Below are positions 8,147 through 17,265 of a stretch of DNA of 64,000 bases, piece after piece. Under the pieces are notes generated by a model. It ran no database searches. It worked only from the letters and a program-made list of their open reading frames with translations, and was not told the DNA's origin. Each line of letters opens with the position of its first letter. The first letter of the stretch is position 1. Source of the DNA: Parapedobacter pyrenivorans. GTDB lineage: Bacteria > Bacteroidota > Bacteroidia > Sphingobacteriales > Sphingobacteriaceae. The translations under genes were made by a program, and so were the position numbers. The DNA is taken from NCBI RefSeq assembly GCF_014636865.1, contig NZ_BMER01000001.1, positions 2,158,718 through 2,222,717 on the forward strand, read 5' to 3'.

Positions 8147-10100
8147 ACGGATAAGCCCGAGGTGGTTGAGTCCTTTTTTCTGCCTGATTTGGCTTTCCGG
8201 ACTAGGCGTAATCCCTCTGGCAGCATTCGCACAGTATGAATACAGTGTCGGCAAGGGGCAGGCATCCATCGAACCAGACCAGCAAATTCTTTCCGTGGCG
8301 CTGGCCGGTTACGGTGCACCCCGGGAAGGGCGTTTTTCCCTCGAATGGGTAGCGCGTGCAAGCTTGGATAAAGCAGACGACGCCGCAACGGTGGCAGACA
8401 AGCTGTACATGCTGCGGGGAGGTTCGGTTTGGCAGCTTGCGTCGAATGATTTGAAAGGTGAAGCGATTGCCCTTAGGCAGTCGGCAAACATCAGCCTGCT
8501 CGCTGCAAACGGGAACCGCTTGCTGGCGGTGAGTGCCGATAACGAATTGCTGGAAGCTGTGGTAGCTGGCAAACGTGAGTTGCGCTGGAGGCGAAAAGGT
8601 GTATTGCAACAAACACCGACGTCTTTGTCGTATTGGAAGGGCCGGTTTGTCATGGTGGATACCGCCGGAATGCTTTGGACCGCGGAAGACCGTCGCGGCC
8701 AGTTAACTTGGGAGCCCCTGGCGGCATGCGATGATGTGATCGATATCATGGGGGATCGGCATCACCTGTATGTACTTACGGCCAAGCAGGAAATCCTTCG
8801 GTATGAAGGACCGGAAGGCTGGCTCCGCGTAGCCATACATAACGGGATTACTTACAACCACGACATGCGGTTCCTGATGGCGTCCGGCGAGGGGTTCTGG
8901 GCCATGGATGGCGCAGGTGTGTTGTATCAAGGGCAGCATGCCAGCACGCACCAGCTCGCGGTGAATGCGTTGGTGATTCAGCAAGGGAAAGGCAAGGTTG
9001 CCATATTGGGAGCGGATGTCTGTGGGTTTGATACCAGCTTTGTAAACACCATGAAGCACGATATCGAGCAGGCATTCGGGATACCGCCCGATGCAGTGAT
9101 GGTGAATGCATCACATACCCATTTTGGGCCTGTTACCCAAAATTGGCCCGCATGGGGTCCGCATTGCCAAAAGCCGGATAGTGCATACCTCAATACGGTG
9201 GTCAGAGGCGCTATTATGGATGCGGTACGGAATGCTACGAAGTCGCTACAACCCGCAAACCTATATGTCGGAAAATCGGAAGTGGAAATTGGTCATAACC
9301 GGAATCTGCCGGGCACTGACTTGCCGTATGACAAAGCGCTCGATGTGATCCGGGTGGATTACGAGCACCTCAATAAGGACGATATCGTATTTCTGGCGGG
9401 ATGCCACCCTGTATTCCAAAACGCTGGACTGGAAGGTGTAACCATCAGTCCGAATTACCCGGGCGTGGCCCGCGAAATGTTGCTGCATCAGTCGAATGTA
9501 CGATCTGCCATGTTCTTGCAGGGTTGTGGCGGCGATATTAACCCCGTCGATGCCGACCATCGGCTGACCGCTAAAAAAGTAGCATCGGCGGTGACCGATA
9601 TGCTCGATCGGGGAACAATGCAGCAAATCAAGGGGGAAATTGACTTTTTCCTGGATACCGTGGCGTTTAATACGCATCCTTGGCCAGAAGCTAAACTCAG
9701 GGAATTCCGGGCGGCCAATGAAGGGCAGGAAGGCAACGTCGGTGCAGAAAAAAATGTGAGGTGGGCCGATTTGATGCTGCAATATATTAAAAATGACGAT
9801 ATGCCTGCTACCATGCCGGTGTTTATCCAGACATTTAATGTCGGAAACTGGAAGTTGGTGGGGATTTCAAGGGAAACAACGACCGAGTATAGCTTGGGTG
9901 TTAAGGCCCTGTGGCCAGACAAATTGGTTACCGTAGCGGGTTATTGCAACGATGTATCCAGCTATCTGCCCACTAGCAGACACATTAAGGCTGGTATTTA
10001 TGAAGGATATGATTCATTTTTTTGGTATGGCCAGCCGAATATCTTCCCCGAGAATGTCTACGAAACGATCATTGAATCCATTCAATCAAAAAACCGGTAA
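8127..10100 (+). CDS. Secreted neutral/alkaline ceramidase-like hydrolase with an inserted repeat propeller
   Basis: Signal peptide at residues 1-36 (hydrophobic stretch, AAFAQ). Residues about 41-78 (GKGQASIEPD... VALAGYGAPREGR... EWVARA) match the first strands of the neutral ceramidase N-terminal domain. The domain then breaks off and resumes at about 273 (LAVNALVIQQGKGKVAILGAD), followed by the zinc-site motif NASHTHFGP (327-335), FLAGCHPVF and FLQGCGGDINP (463-473). The roughly 190-residue insertion holds five repeats of an aromatic strand-turn-strand unit (LYMLRGGSVWQL, LLAVSADNELLEA, FVMVDTAGMLWTA, LYVLTAKQEILRY, FWAMDGAGVLYQG), suggesting a five-bladed propeller. The fold family is clear. 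Whether it cleaves N-acyl sphingolipid or another amide is unknown. Confidence 0.85.
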   Translation: MCRELVKRISPRWLSPFFCLIWLSGLGVIPLAAFAQYEYSVGKGQASIEPDQQILSVALAGYGAPREGRFSLEWVARASLDKADDAATVADKLYMLRGGSVWQLASNDLKGEAIALRQSANISLLAANGNRLLAVSADNELLEAVVAGKRELRWRRKGVLQQTPTSLSYWKGRFVMVDTAGMLWTAEDRRGQLTWEPLAACDDVIDIMGDRHHLYVLTAKQEILRYEGPEGWLRVAIHNGITYNHDMRFLMASGEGFWAMDGAGVLYQGQHASTHQLAVNALVIQQGKGKVAILGADVCGFDTSFVNTMKHDIEQAFGIPPDAVMVNASHTHFGPVTQNWPAWGPHCQKPDSAYLNTVVRGAIMDAVRNATKSLQPANLYVGKSEVEIGHNRNLPGTDLPYDKALDVIRVDYEHLNKDDIVFLAGCHPVFQNAGLEGVTISPNYPGVAREMLLHQSNVRSAMFLQGCGGDINPVDADHRLTAKKVASAVTDMLDRGTMQQIKGEIDFFLDTVAFNTHPWPEAKLREFRAANEGQEGNVGAEKNVRWADLMLQYIKNDDMPATMPVFIQTFNVGNWKLVGISRETTTEYSLGVKALWPDKLVTVAGYCNDVSSYLPTSRHIKAGIYEGYDSFFWYGQPNIFPENVYETIIESIQSKNR

Positions 10101-10106
10101 TAGCTA

Positions 10107-11411
10107 ATGAAGGAACTTCTTCATGTCGCAACGCAGAAAAAAAAGGGTACGCTCCATCCGCTGCTCATCATAGGCGCTTTATTCTTCATCTTCGGTTTTA
10201 TCACCTGGCTGAGTTCGGTACTGATCCCTTATTTGCAGCTTGCCTGCGAACTGAATAATTTCCAGTCCTATCTGGTGGCGTTTGCGTTTTACATCTCCTA
10301 TTTTGTGATGGCTGTGCCTTCCGGATGGTTATTGAAAATAACCGGTTTCAAGAAGGGGATGTCGGCAGGATTAGTTTTCGTGGCGGCTGGCTCTCTCGTG
10401 TTTGTACCAGCGGCCAGTTATCGGGAATACACGTTGTTCTTGTTGGGACTGTTTATCCAGGGCGCCGGACTTGCCGTGTTGCAGACCGCGTCAAATCCTT
10501 ATGTCACGATTCTGGGGCCCATAGACAGTGCCGCCAGGCGTATCAGTGTCATGGGGATTTGTAACGGTGTTGCAGGTATTTTAGCTCCCGCAATTCTTGG
10601 CGCGATTATTTTGAGTGATGCAGACGGTATCAAAGATCAGTTGCAGATGCTGAGCGGCTTCGAAAAGACAGCGTTGTTGGATGGGCTAGCCGGAAAAGTT
10701 ATCCTCCCTTATCTCGTCATTACGGCCACACTAGTATTGCTCGCGGTATTCGTCTATCGTTCGGAACTGCCGGAAATTGACGAGACAGAGTTGGAAGAAG
10801 GGAATCCGGCTGAAAAGGCAGAAACCTCCAAAACCAGTGTTTTCCAATTCGCTCACCTGCTACTGGGTGTACTCACCCTCTTTGTGTATACGGGTGTGGA
10901 AGTGATAGCTGGCAATACCATCATCAGTTATGGCGCATTTTTGGGTATCCCATTGTCCACAGCGAAGTTTTTCACTTCCTTCACCCTTGTCGGGATGCTT
11001 GTCGGTTATTTGATTGGTATTATCTGCATCCCGAGATTTATGAGTCAACGCACCGCGCTGAAGGTGTGTGCAATCTCCGGAGTCTTGTTCGGTTTGGGCG
11101 CCTTGGCAACCGATGGTGTCGTATCGGTCGTTTTTATCGCGCTATTGGGGTTGGCCAATTCCCTGGTATGGCCTTCGGTGTGGCCGTTGGCGCTTGAAGG
11201 GTTGGGCAAATTTACCAAGATGGGATCTTCGTTGTTGGTGATGGCCATTTCGGGGGCGGCGGTCATCCCGTTGCTTTATGGCTGGCTGGCCGACCGGTTT
11301 GATGCCCATCAGGCGTATTGGCTGGTCATCCCTTGCTATTTAATGATTGGTTGGTATGCCGTATACGGTTACCGGATAGGCGTGCAGGCGAAAGGAGTGG
11401 CAAAACAATAA
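10107..11411 (+). CDS. FucP/GlcP-type sugar:H+ symporter (MFS)
   Basis: Inner-membrane major-facilitator permease of the fucose/glucose-galactose/N-acetylglucosamine family. The 434 residues contain about twelve membrane segments and family signatures: PLLIIGALFFIFGFITWLSS at the first helix, the SNPYVTILGP motif after helix 4 and SAARRISVMGICNGVAGILAP in helix 5. The central cytoplasmic loop is acidic (ELPEIDETELEEGNP). It begins 6 bases after the ceramidase-like gene and closes the operon, so it most likely carries the monosaccharide or amino sugar released in the periplasm into the cell for processing. Substrate assignment is by context only. Confidence 0.87.
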   Translation: MKELLHVATQKKKGTLHPLLIIGALFFIFGFITWLSSVLIPYLQLACELNNFQSYLVAFAFYISYFVMAVPSGWLLKITGFKKGMSAGLVFVAAGSLVFVPAASYREYTLFLLGLFIQGAGLAVLQTASNPYVTILGPIDSAARRISVMGICNGVAGILAPAILGAIILSDADGIKDQLQMLSGFEKTALLDGLAGKVILPYLVITATLVLLAVFVYRSELPEIDETELEEGNPAEKAETSKTSVFQFAHLLLGVLTLFVYTGVEVIAGNTIISYGAFLGIPLSTAKFFTSFTLVGMLVGYLIGIICIPRFMSQRTALKVCAISGVLFGLGALATDGVVSVVFIALLGLANSLVWPSVWPLALEGLGKFTKMGSSLLVMAISGAAVIPLLYGWLADRFDAHQAYWLVIPCYLMIGWYAVYGYRIGVQAKGVAKQ

Positions 11412-11502
11412 GTTAAAATAGTCTGATGAAATTCTAGCTCACAGGATTTGCAATTCCCCATGGAAGTATGTAGTTTTCCCCTTATTTTCTAGTACATACG
11501 TT

Positions 11503-13047
11503 ATGGGAGACCAATCCAAGTTTGCAGAAAAAATAGCAGCCTCCTACAATCCGAAGGGACCATTTATTTTCTTGGGTGCGGGTTTGCTGGATGGCGAGGT
11601 CGTAGCGCAGGCTAAGGTCAACCTTGCCCTTAAAATGATGAATCGCCACGGCTTGATCGCGGGGGCTACAGGCACCGGGAAAACCCGTACCTTGCAACTG
11701 ATCGCTGAACAGCTCTCGGATGCTGGCGTACCGGTATTCCTCTTGGATGTGAAGGGTGACCTTTCCGGATTGGACCAACCGGGTGAATCGAACCCGGCAC
11801 TGGTGGAACGCGGTGAGGCATTGGAGTGGCCGTTTGTACCATCCGGATTTCCGGTAGAACTTTTTTCGCTTACTGGAAAAGTGGGTAATCCCATGCGGCT
11901 CACTGTCGAGGATTTCGGTCCGGTAATGCTGGGCCGTATCTTGGATCTCAATGACACACAGACGGGGGTACTTGCTGCCGTCTTTAAGTATGCCGAAGAT
12001 ACCCAATTGCCGTTGGTGGATTTTGCGGATCTGAAGAAATTGCTCACCTACCTCACCGATGGGCCGGGTGCTGAGGAGATCAAGGATAGTTACGGCCGCA
12101 TCAGCGGCAGCACGTCAGGGACAATGCTACGTAAACTGGTCGCATTGGAACAACAAGACGTGTCGGATATTTTCGGTGAACGGGAATTCGATATTAACGA
12201 CCTGTTTGGACGCGTGGATGGAAAAGGGGTAATCAGCTTGCTGAATATCTCGGACATCCAGGATCAGCCTATCTTGTTCTCTACGTTTCTATTGAGTCTC
12301 TTGGCGCAGCTGTTTAAAAGTCTGCCCGAAGTCGGTGATCTGGATAAGCCTAAGCTGGTATTTTTCTTTGAGGAGGCGCACCTCTTGTTCAAGGATGCGC
12401 CGAAAGCCTTTCTCACCCAGGTGGAGCAGATCGTGCGGCTTATCCGTTCGAAGGGTGTAGGCGTTTTCTTCTGCACACAGGCACCCACCGATATTCCCGA
12501 AAGTGTATTGGGGCAACTGGGCAACCGGGTGCAGCATGCACTGAGGGCTTTTACACCCAACGATGCCGAGGCGCTGCGCAAAACGGTAAAGACTTATCCT
12601 CGCTCCGACTTTTATGAAATCGACAGGGTGCTTACCTCGTTGGGTACGGGGCAAGCACTGATCACCGTGCTTAATGACAAAGGTATTCCTACGGAAGTGG
12701 TGGCCACCCACCTGATACCGCCACGTGCGGTGATGGGGCCCGTGGATGCGCAGCGCTATAGTCAATTGGTCAATGCCTCGCCTTTCTATACCAAGTATCA
12801 CGAAGCAGTAGACCGGCGGAGCGCCGCTGAAATCCTCGACGAGAAGATGCAGGCCCATGCTGCAGAAACTGCCAAGGCGCAAGTTGAGAAGCAAAATACG
12901 AAAACCATCGGCCGGAGAAGCACCCGGCAGACACCATTGGAGGCGGCGCAGAAAGCGGCGACAACAACATTGGCACGAGAAGGGACCAAATTGCTGGCTA
13001 AACTTGCCAATGGCTTGTTGGCGGCTATGTTTCGGCGGAAACGTTGA
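11503..13047 (+). CDS. HerA/YjgR-like ATPase (DUF853 family)
   Basis: P-loop ATPase of the FtsK-HerA superfamily, similar to E. coli YjgR. Walker A is GATGTGKT (54-61) and Walker B is the KLVFFFEEAHLLF segment, followed by the sensor-like RSKGVGVFFCTQAPTDIPESVLGQLGNRVQHALRAFT, all diagnostic for DUF853. The C terminus is Ala/Lys-rich and low-complexity, ending in basic RRKR. The 514-residue length is typical. Cellular role in this family is not established; DNA translocation or processing is suggested by homology to HerA. It stands 90 bases after the sugar permease and probably has its own promoter. Confidence 0.9.
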   Translation: MGDQSKFAEKIAASYNPKGPFIFLGAGLLDGEVVAQAKVNLALKMMNRHGLIAGATGTGKTRTLQLIAEQLSDAGVPVFLLDVKGDLSGLDQPGESNPALVERGEALEWPFVPSGFPVELFSLTGKVGNPMRLTVEDFGPVMLGRILDLNDTQTGVLAAVFKYAEDTQLPLVDFADLKKLLTYLTDGPGAEEIKDSYGRISGSTSGTMLRKLVALEQQDVSDIFGEREFDINDLFGRVDGKGVISLLNISDIQDQPILFSTFLLSLLAQLFKSLPEVGDLDKPKLVFFFEEAHLLFKDAPKAFLTQVEQIVRLIRSKGVGVFFCTQAPTDIPESVLGQLGNRVQHALRAFTPNDAEALRKTVKTYPRSDFYEIDRVLTSLGTGQALITVLNDKGIPTEVVATHLIPPRAVMGPVDAQRYSQLVNASPFYTKYHEAVDRRSAAEILDEKMQAHAAETAKAQVEKQNTKTIGRRSTRQTPLEAAQKAATTTLAREGTKLLAKLANGLLAAMFRRKR

Positions 13048-13127
13048 GATTATATTTCATATCAAGCGGATTTTAGCTAAGTTTGGCTGTTTCAAGAACG
13101 TTAATTTGATAACTTTAATTTTCAGTA

Positions 13128-14039
13128 ATGAGTAAACCCACCTTGTTGATTCTTGCGGCCGGAATGGCCAGTCGTTACGGTAGCATGAAGCAGATAGATC
13201 CCTTCGGTCCGAATGGCGAAACGATTATCGATTATTCCATCTATGACGCGATAAGAGCCGGATTCGGAAAAGTAAGCTTTATCATCCGGGAAGAATTTGC
13301 GGACAAGTTCAAGGAGATTTTTGAGCCGAAACTGGCGGGTAAAATCGAAACGGACTATGTGTACCAGAGCTACGACTTGACGCCGTTTGGTATCGATAAG
13401 CAGATTGAGCGCTCCAAGCCCTGGGGTACCGCTCATGCCGTCCTTTCGGCACGGAATCAGGTCAATGAGCCTTTCTGCGTAATCAATGCGGATGATTTCT
13501 ACGGCTATGAGGCATTTGAGAAAATGGCGAAATTCCTGACCCATGAAGTAACGGACAGCAAGTTTTCGCTGATGGGCTATCAGATAGACAAGACCCTTTC
13601 TGACTACGGATCGGTATCACGCGGGGTATGTAAGGTAGATGATGAGGGGAACATGACAGAGATCAACGAACGGTTAAAGGTGTACTTTAAGGAAGTGGAC
13701 GGGGAAAGTCGAATCTTTTTCGAGGAAGATGGGGTTGAAACCGAACTGCCGAGAAGCAGCAGGGTTTCGATGAATTTCTGGGGTTTTACTCCAGCGATTT
13801 TTGAAGTGAGTGAAGAACTGTTTAAGGCGTTTGTGCCGGCCAATGAAACCAATCCAAAATCAGAGTTTTTGATTCCCAAAGTGGCTGACGAATTGATTAA
13901 GCTCGGTAAGGCGACGTTTAAGGTCCTACCCACTTCGCAAAAATGGTTTGGGGTTACTTATCCGGAGGATAAACCCATCGTGCAAGCCAGTATCGCCAAA
14001 TTGGTCGGCGACGGGGTATATCCCGAAAAGCTGTTTTAG
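13128..14039 (+). CDS. Sugar nucleotidyltransferase-family protein
   Basis: NTP-transferase (GT-A-like Rossmann) family. The N-terminal nucleotide-binding loop LILAAGMASRYGSMKQIDPFG (residues 6-26) is a close match to the LAAGxGxRxG signature; WGTAHAVLSAR and VINADDFYGYEAF supply the second nucleotide contact and the metal-binding Asp pair. The C-terminal part (KWFGVTYPEDKPIVQASIAKL) is also found in Bacteroidota homologues annotated only as nucleotidyltransferase. The activating nucleotide and sugar are unknown. A TAAGTTTG -7-like box lies at 13078-13085, 42 bases before the ATG. A strong hairpin terminator follows the stop. Confidence 0.85.
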   Translation: MSKPTLLILAAGMASRYGSMKQIDPFGPNGETIIDYSIYDAIRAGFGKVSFIIREEFADKFKEIFEPKLAGKIETDYVYQSYDLTPFGIDKQIERSKPWGTAHAVLSARNQVNEPFCVINADDFYGYEAFEKMAKFLTHEVTDSKFSLMGYQIDKTLSDYGSVSRGVCKVDDEGNMTEINERLKVYFKEVDGESRIFFEEDGVETELPRSSRVSMNFWGFTPAIFEVSEELFKAFVPANETNPKSEFLIPKVADELIKLGKATFKVLPTSQKWFGVTYPEDKPIVQASIAKLVGDGVYPEKLF

Positions 14040-14050
14040 AAAGCGATATA

Positions 14051-14096
14051 ACATAAAAAAACCTCGCTGGATTTACCCAGCGAGGTTTTTTTATGT
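14051..14096. terminator. Bidirectional rho-independent terminator
   Basis: Perfect 20-bp inverted repeat: left arm 14051-14070 (acat, six A, acctcgctgg), loop atttac at 14071-14076, right arm 14077-14096 (ccagcgaggt, six T, atgt). GC-rich core with a T-run on both strands. It lies between the convergent nucleotidyltransferase and dnaK genes, so it serves both. Confidence 0.95.
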
Positions 14097-14114
14097 AGAT
14101 CAACGACCTAGACC

Positions 14115-16034
14115 TTACTTTTTGTCGTCGTCTTTCACTTCCTCAAACTCAACGTCGGTCACGTCATCGGCAGCGTTGCCAGCTGGCTGGCCAGCTTCGC
14201 CTTCGGGCTGGCCGTTGGCTGCCGCCTCTTGAGACGCTTTGTACATATCCTCTGATGCCACATTCCAGGCGTTTTGCAATTCGGTTTGGGCGGCATCGAT
14301 GGCCGTGAAGTCTTTGGCTGCATAGGCATCCTTCAATTTCTTCAATCCATCTTCGATGGGCGCTTTTTTATCGGCACCGATCTTGTCGCCGTATTCCTTC
14401 AATTGCTTTTCCGTAGAAAAAATCAAGGCGTCCGCTGCATTCAGCTTGTCCACTTCTTCCTTGGCTTTTTTGTCCGATTCGGCATTGGCTTCGGCTTCTT
14501 GTTTCATCTTTTGGATTTCGTCGTCTGTCAAGCCGGAAGACGCTTCAATCCGTATTTTCTGCTCCTTACCAGTAGCTTTATCTTTCGCCGAAACATGCAA
14601 TATGCCATTGGCATCGATGTCGAACGTTACTTCGATTTGTGGTACGCCGCGCGGAGCAGGTGGGATGCCATCCAAATGGAATCGACCTATGGTGCGGTTT
14701 TGCGCAGCCATGGGGCGCTCACCTTGCAAGATGTGGATTTCCACAGAAGGCTGACTGTCCGAAGCGGTGGAGAATACTTCCGATTTCTTGCTCGGGATGG
14801 TCGTGTTCGATTCGATGAGCTTGGTCATTACGCCGCCCATGGTTTCGATACCCAATGAAAGCGGGGTTACATCCAGCAATAACACGTCTTTCACCTCGCC
14901 GGTTAACACGCCGCCTTGGATGGCAGCACCGAGGGCTACTACCTCATCGGGGTTTACACCTTTCGAAGGCTCTTTGCCGAAAAATTTCTTTACGGCTTCC
15001 TGGATGGCCGGGATACGGGTGGAACCACCCACGAGGATGATTTCATCGATATCAGCAGGCGAGTAACCAGCGTTTTTCAATGCGGATTTGCAAGGCTCGA
15101 TGGTCCGCTTGATGAGGCTATCTGCCAATTGCTCGAACTTAGCGCGACTCAACGTGCGCACCAAGTGCTTGGGGCCGGTTTGGTCTGCCGTGATATAGGG
15201 CAGGTTAATCTCGGTGGATGAGGCGCTCGAAAGCTCGACTTTGGCTTTTTCAGCCGCTTCCTTCAGGCGTTGCAATGCCATCGGATCTTTGCTTAAATCA
15301 AAGCCATTGTTGTCATTCTTGAACTCGTCATTCAACCAATCGATAATCACTTGGTCAAAATCGTCGCCACCTAAGTGCGTATCGCCATCGGTGGATTTTA
15401 CTTCAAACACCCCGTCGCCCAACTCCAATACGGATACGTCATGCGTACCACCACCACAGTCAAATACGGCAATTTTCATATCCTTGCTGGATTTGTCCAA
15501 TCCATAGGCAAGCGCCGCCGCAGTAGGCTCGTTGATGATTCGTTTTACGTTCAATCCGGCAATTTCCCCAGCCTCTTTCGTGGCTTGGCGCTGTGCGTCG
15601 TTGAAGTAAGCAGGCACCGTGATCACGGCTTCTGTCACTTCATGACCAAGGAAATCCTCCGCGGTTTTTTTCATCTTTTGCAAGACCATTGCGGAAATTT
15701 CCTGTGGGGTATATTTGCGATCATCTATTTCGACACGTGGGGTATTGTTGTCGCCCTTCACGATGCTATAAGGCACGCGCTTAGCCTCTTTCGCCGCTTC
15801 GTCATAGGTGGTGCCCATAAACCGCTTGATGGAGGAGACGGTTTTTTGGGGGTTGGTGATGGCTTGGCGTTTGGCAGGATCACCTACCTTGCGCTCGCCA
15901 TTTTCCACAAAAGCCACAATCGAAGGTGTAGTGCGCTTCCCTTCGTTGTTGGTGATGACTACCGGCTCATTACCCTCCATCACAGCTACGCAAGAGTTGG
16001 TAGTCCCTAAGTCAATTCCAATAATTTTTGCCAT
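14115..16034 (-). CDS. dnaK: Chaperone protein DnaK (Hsp70)
   Basis: ATP-dependent Hsp70 chaperone. It starts [21 protein letters not shown] and carries the other Hsp70 signatures: [35 protein letters not shown], the [13 protein letters not shown] loop, the interdomain linker with [18 protein letters not shown], and an alpha-helical lid ending in an acidic tail ([12 protein letters not shown]). The 639 residues are full length. It is a single-gene unit here, with no grpE or dnaJ beside it. No CIRCE element (TTAGCACTC-N9-GAGTGCTAA) is visible upstream; instead two adjacent palindromes lie at 16155-16181. Confidence 0.98.
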   Translation of the reverse strand: MAKIIGIDLGTTNSCVAVMEGNEPVVITNNEGKRTTPSIVAFVENGERKVGDPAKRQAITNPQKTVSSIKRFMGTTYDEAAKEAKRVPYSIVKGDNNTPRVEIDDRKYTPQEISAMVLQKMKKTAEDFLGHEVTEAVITVPAYFNDAQRQATKEAGEIAGLNVKRIINEPTAAALAYGLDKSSKDMKIAVFDCGGGTHDVSVLELGDGVFEVKSTDGDTHLGGDDFDQVIIDWLNDEFKNDNNGFDLSKDPMALQRLKEAAEKAKVELSSASSTEINLPYITADQTGPKHLVRTLSRAKFEQLADSLIKRTIEPCKSALKNAGYSPADIDEIILVGGSTRIPAIQEAVKKFFGKEPSKGVNPDEVVALGAAIQGGVLTGEVKDVLLLDVTPLSLGIETMGGVMTKLIESNTTIPSKKSEVFSTASDSQPSVEIHILQGERPMAAQNRTIGRFHLDGIPPAPRGVPQIEVTFDIDANGILHVSAKDKATGKEQKIRIEASSGLTDDEIQKMKQEAEANAESDKKAKEEVDKLNAADALIFSTEKQLKEYGDKIGADKKAPIEDGLKKLKDAYAAKDFTAIDAAQTELQNAWNVASEDMYKASQEAAANGQPEGEAGQPAGNAADDVTDVEFEEVKDDDKK

Positions 16035-16154
16035 ATCTATATTTCCTTTTCTACGTTGATGATAAAATCAATTGCTTTATTCAATGTAACAAGCCTTATG
16101 CCAATCGCGGGTTTGATGCCAATTCTAGCTGGAATAGGAAAAAGGGGCGGTTAC

Positions 16155-16181
16155 TGATGACGTCATCATGACAATGTGTCA
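16155..16181. promoter_or_regulatory. Adjacent palindromes between dnaK and the yjbR-like gene
   Basis: A perfect 14-bp palindrome TGATGACGTCATCA (16155-16168) is followed immediately by TGACAATGTGTCA (16169-16181), a 5-3-5 inverted repeat. They lie in the divergent 190-bp region between dnaK (starts 16034, minus) and the YjbR-like gene (starts 16225, plus). The TGAC/GTCA half-sites resemble those of the putative Crp/Fnr sites elsewhere in the window, but the spacings differ (0 and 5 instead of 4), so a different factor is possible. Function is inferred from position only. Confidence 0.5.
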
Positions 16182-16224
16182 TTTTTCATTTCCAATTCTC
16201 CGTTTTCCGTGATACCTTTATCCC

Positions 16225-16581
16225 ATGCATATCGAACAATTACGAGACTATTGCCTCAGTAAACCCGCAGTATCGGAGAGCTGCCCCTTCGGGCCAGACA
16301 CCTTGGTATTCAAGGTGGCGGATAAGATGTTTCTGCTTACCGGATTGGATAGCCTACCCCTGTCATTCAGCGCGAAATGCGACCCTGAACGCGCCGTGGC
16401 TTTGCGCGATCAGTACCCCCATTCGGTAAAGGGGGCCTACCACATGAATAAGCGCCATTGGAACGAAGTGATCTGCAAGGGGGAGCTGGCTGATCAACAA
16501 CTTCAGGAACTTATCGATCACAGTTATGAGTTGGTGGTGGCTGGATTGCCAAAGCGTGTGCGGAGCACCTTTTCAATTTAG
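16225..16581 (+). CDS. MmcQ/YjbR-family protein
   Basis: Small protein of the MmcQ/YjbR family (CyaY-like fold, proposed nucleic-acid binding). Family motifs visible: the N-terminal helix IEQLRDYCLSKP, SCPFGPDTLVFKVADKMFLL, LSFSAKCDPERAVALRDQYP and KGAYHMNKRHWNEVI, then a helix DQQLQELIDHSYELVVAGLPKR. The 118-residue length is standard. A near-consensus -7 element (TACCTTTA) lies at 16213-16220, immediately before the ATG. Biological role in the family is unclear. Confidence 0.88.
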   Translation: MHIEQLRDYCLSKPAVSESCPFGPDTLVFKVADKMFLLTGLDSLPLSFSAKCDPERAVALRDQYPHSVKGAYHMNKRHWNEVICKGELADQQLQELIDHSYELVVAGLPKRVRSTFSI

Positions 16582-16645
16582 AATGTTCAAAAACAGCTGC
16601 CGTTATTTATGATTTCTGCCATGCAGACGTGTTTGAGTAAATGCT

Positions 16646-16936
16646 CTATTTAGCCCATACATCAGCATATTCCTGGGGATGGCGCTTGAATTGCGTATGC
16701 ACATACGGGCAAAGAGGAACAATCATGAGTCGGTTTTCCCGGGCGTAGGATACCAGCTTATTCAGCAGCAACTTCGCGAAGCCGCGCCCCTCATATGCCG
16801 TGTCCACTTCCGTATGATACACGGTCAACTTATCTCCTGAAACCGATATGTCCATTTTTCCTGCCTTTCTCTCATCGGAAAAGAGTTCAACTTCTCCGCG
16901 GTGCCTGCCGGTTAATACGACGTTTGTTGTTTCCAT
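16646..16936 (-). CDS. Small GNAT-family N-acetyltransferase (YjdJ-like)
   Basis: A 96-residue minimal acetyltransferase domain. It shows the compact GNAT core: GEVELFSDERKAGKMDISVSG strands, the HTEVDTAYEGRGFAKLLLNKLVSYARENRL segment that forms the acetyl-CoA pyrophosphate loop (G-R-G-F-A at about 51-55), and the terminal IVPLCPYVHTQFKRHPQEYADVW motif shared with YjdJ and the NATD1-type group. Substrate is unknown in this family. It stands alone, convergent with the YjbR gene. Confidence 0.85.
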   Translation of the reverse strand: METTNVVLTGRHRGEVELFSDERKAGKMDISVSGDKLTVYHTEVDTAYEGRGFAKLLLNKLVSYARENRLMIVPLCPYVHTQFKRHPQEYADVWAK

Positions 16937-17265
16937 ATTTTTAATTTTGAGTTATCAAATTCGGATTGACAACGATCCATCAAATAGTCTCAATTGCCTC
17001 ACTTTCGCTCAATCAATCCTAACAAAATTAAATAGGATTCTTCAAAAGAAAATTAACCTAGATCAAGAAGTTAATGAGGTATGCTTTCCGGAAGACCTGT
17101 ATGTAAAAGAAGGTGCCGTCGAAAGATCAGACCCAAAAAAGGCCGAAATGCATACTGGTGATCGCTGACCCGTTTCCACCGGTATTGCCCACGGAATCGG
17201 AATAAAGGGAAAAGCGCCATATGAACCGATAAAGGACATATGACGCTTTTTCTGATGATATGGCA
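16937..17265. other. Intergenic region without a recognisable gene
   Basis: This 329-bp stretch separates the small GNAT gene from the multicopper oxidase. Short open frames on both strands have no recognisable family, no credible start and, in one case, cover a hairpin. The only structure I see is the hairpin at 17211-17249. The GNAT promoter should lie near 16937-16990, but no consensus box is evident. Confidence 0.6.
17211..17249. terminator. Candidate terminator hairpin after the multicopper oxidase gene
   Basis: Stem aaagcgccatatg (17211-17223) pairs with catatgacgcttt (17237-17249) with one C/A mismatch and a 13-base loop. The T-run is better on the plus strand, but the element sits 17 bases after the stop codon of the minus-strand oxidase gene and an A-rich left flank gives a weaker U-run for that direction. 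Confidence 0.5.

Noticed and set aside
15375-16010. 211-codon plus-strand frame opposite dnaK
   Set aside because: dnaK is unmistakable on the minus strand, and long antisense frames opposite dnaK are a common artefact.
16035-16224. CIRCE element for HrcA upstream of dnaK
   Set aside because: TTAGCACTC-N9-GAGTGCTAA or a close variant is not present; other palindromes are.
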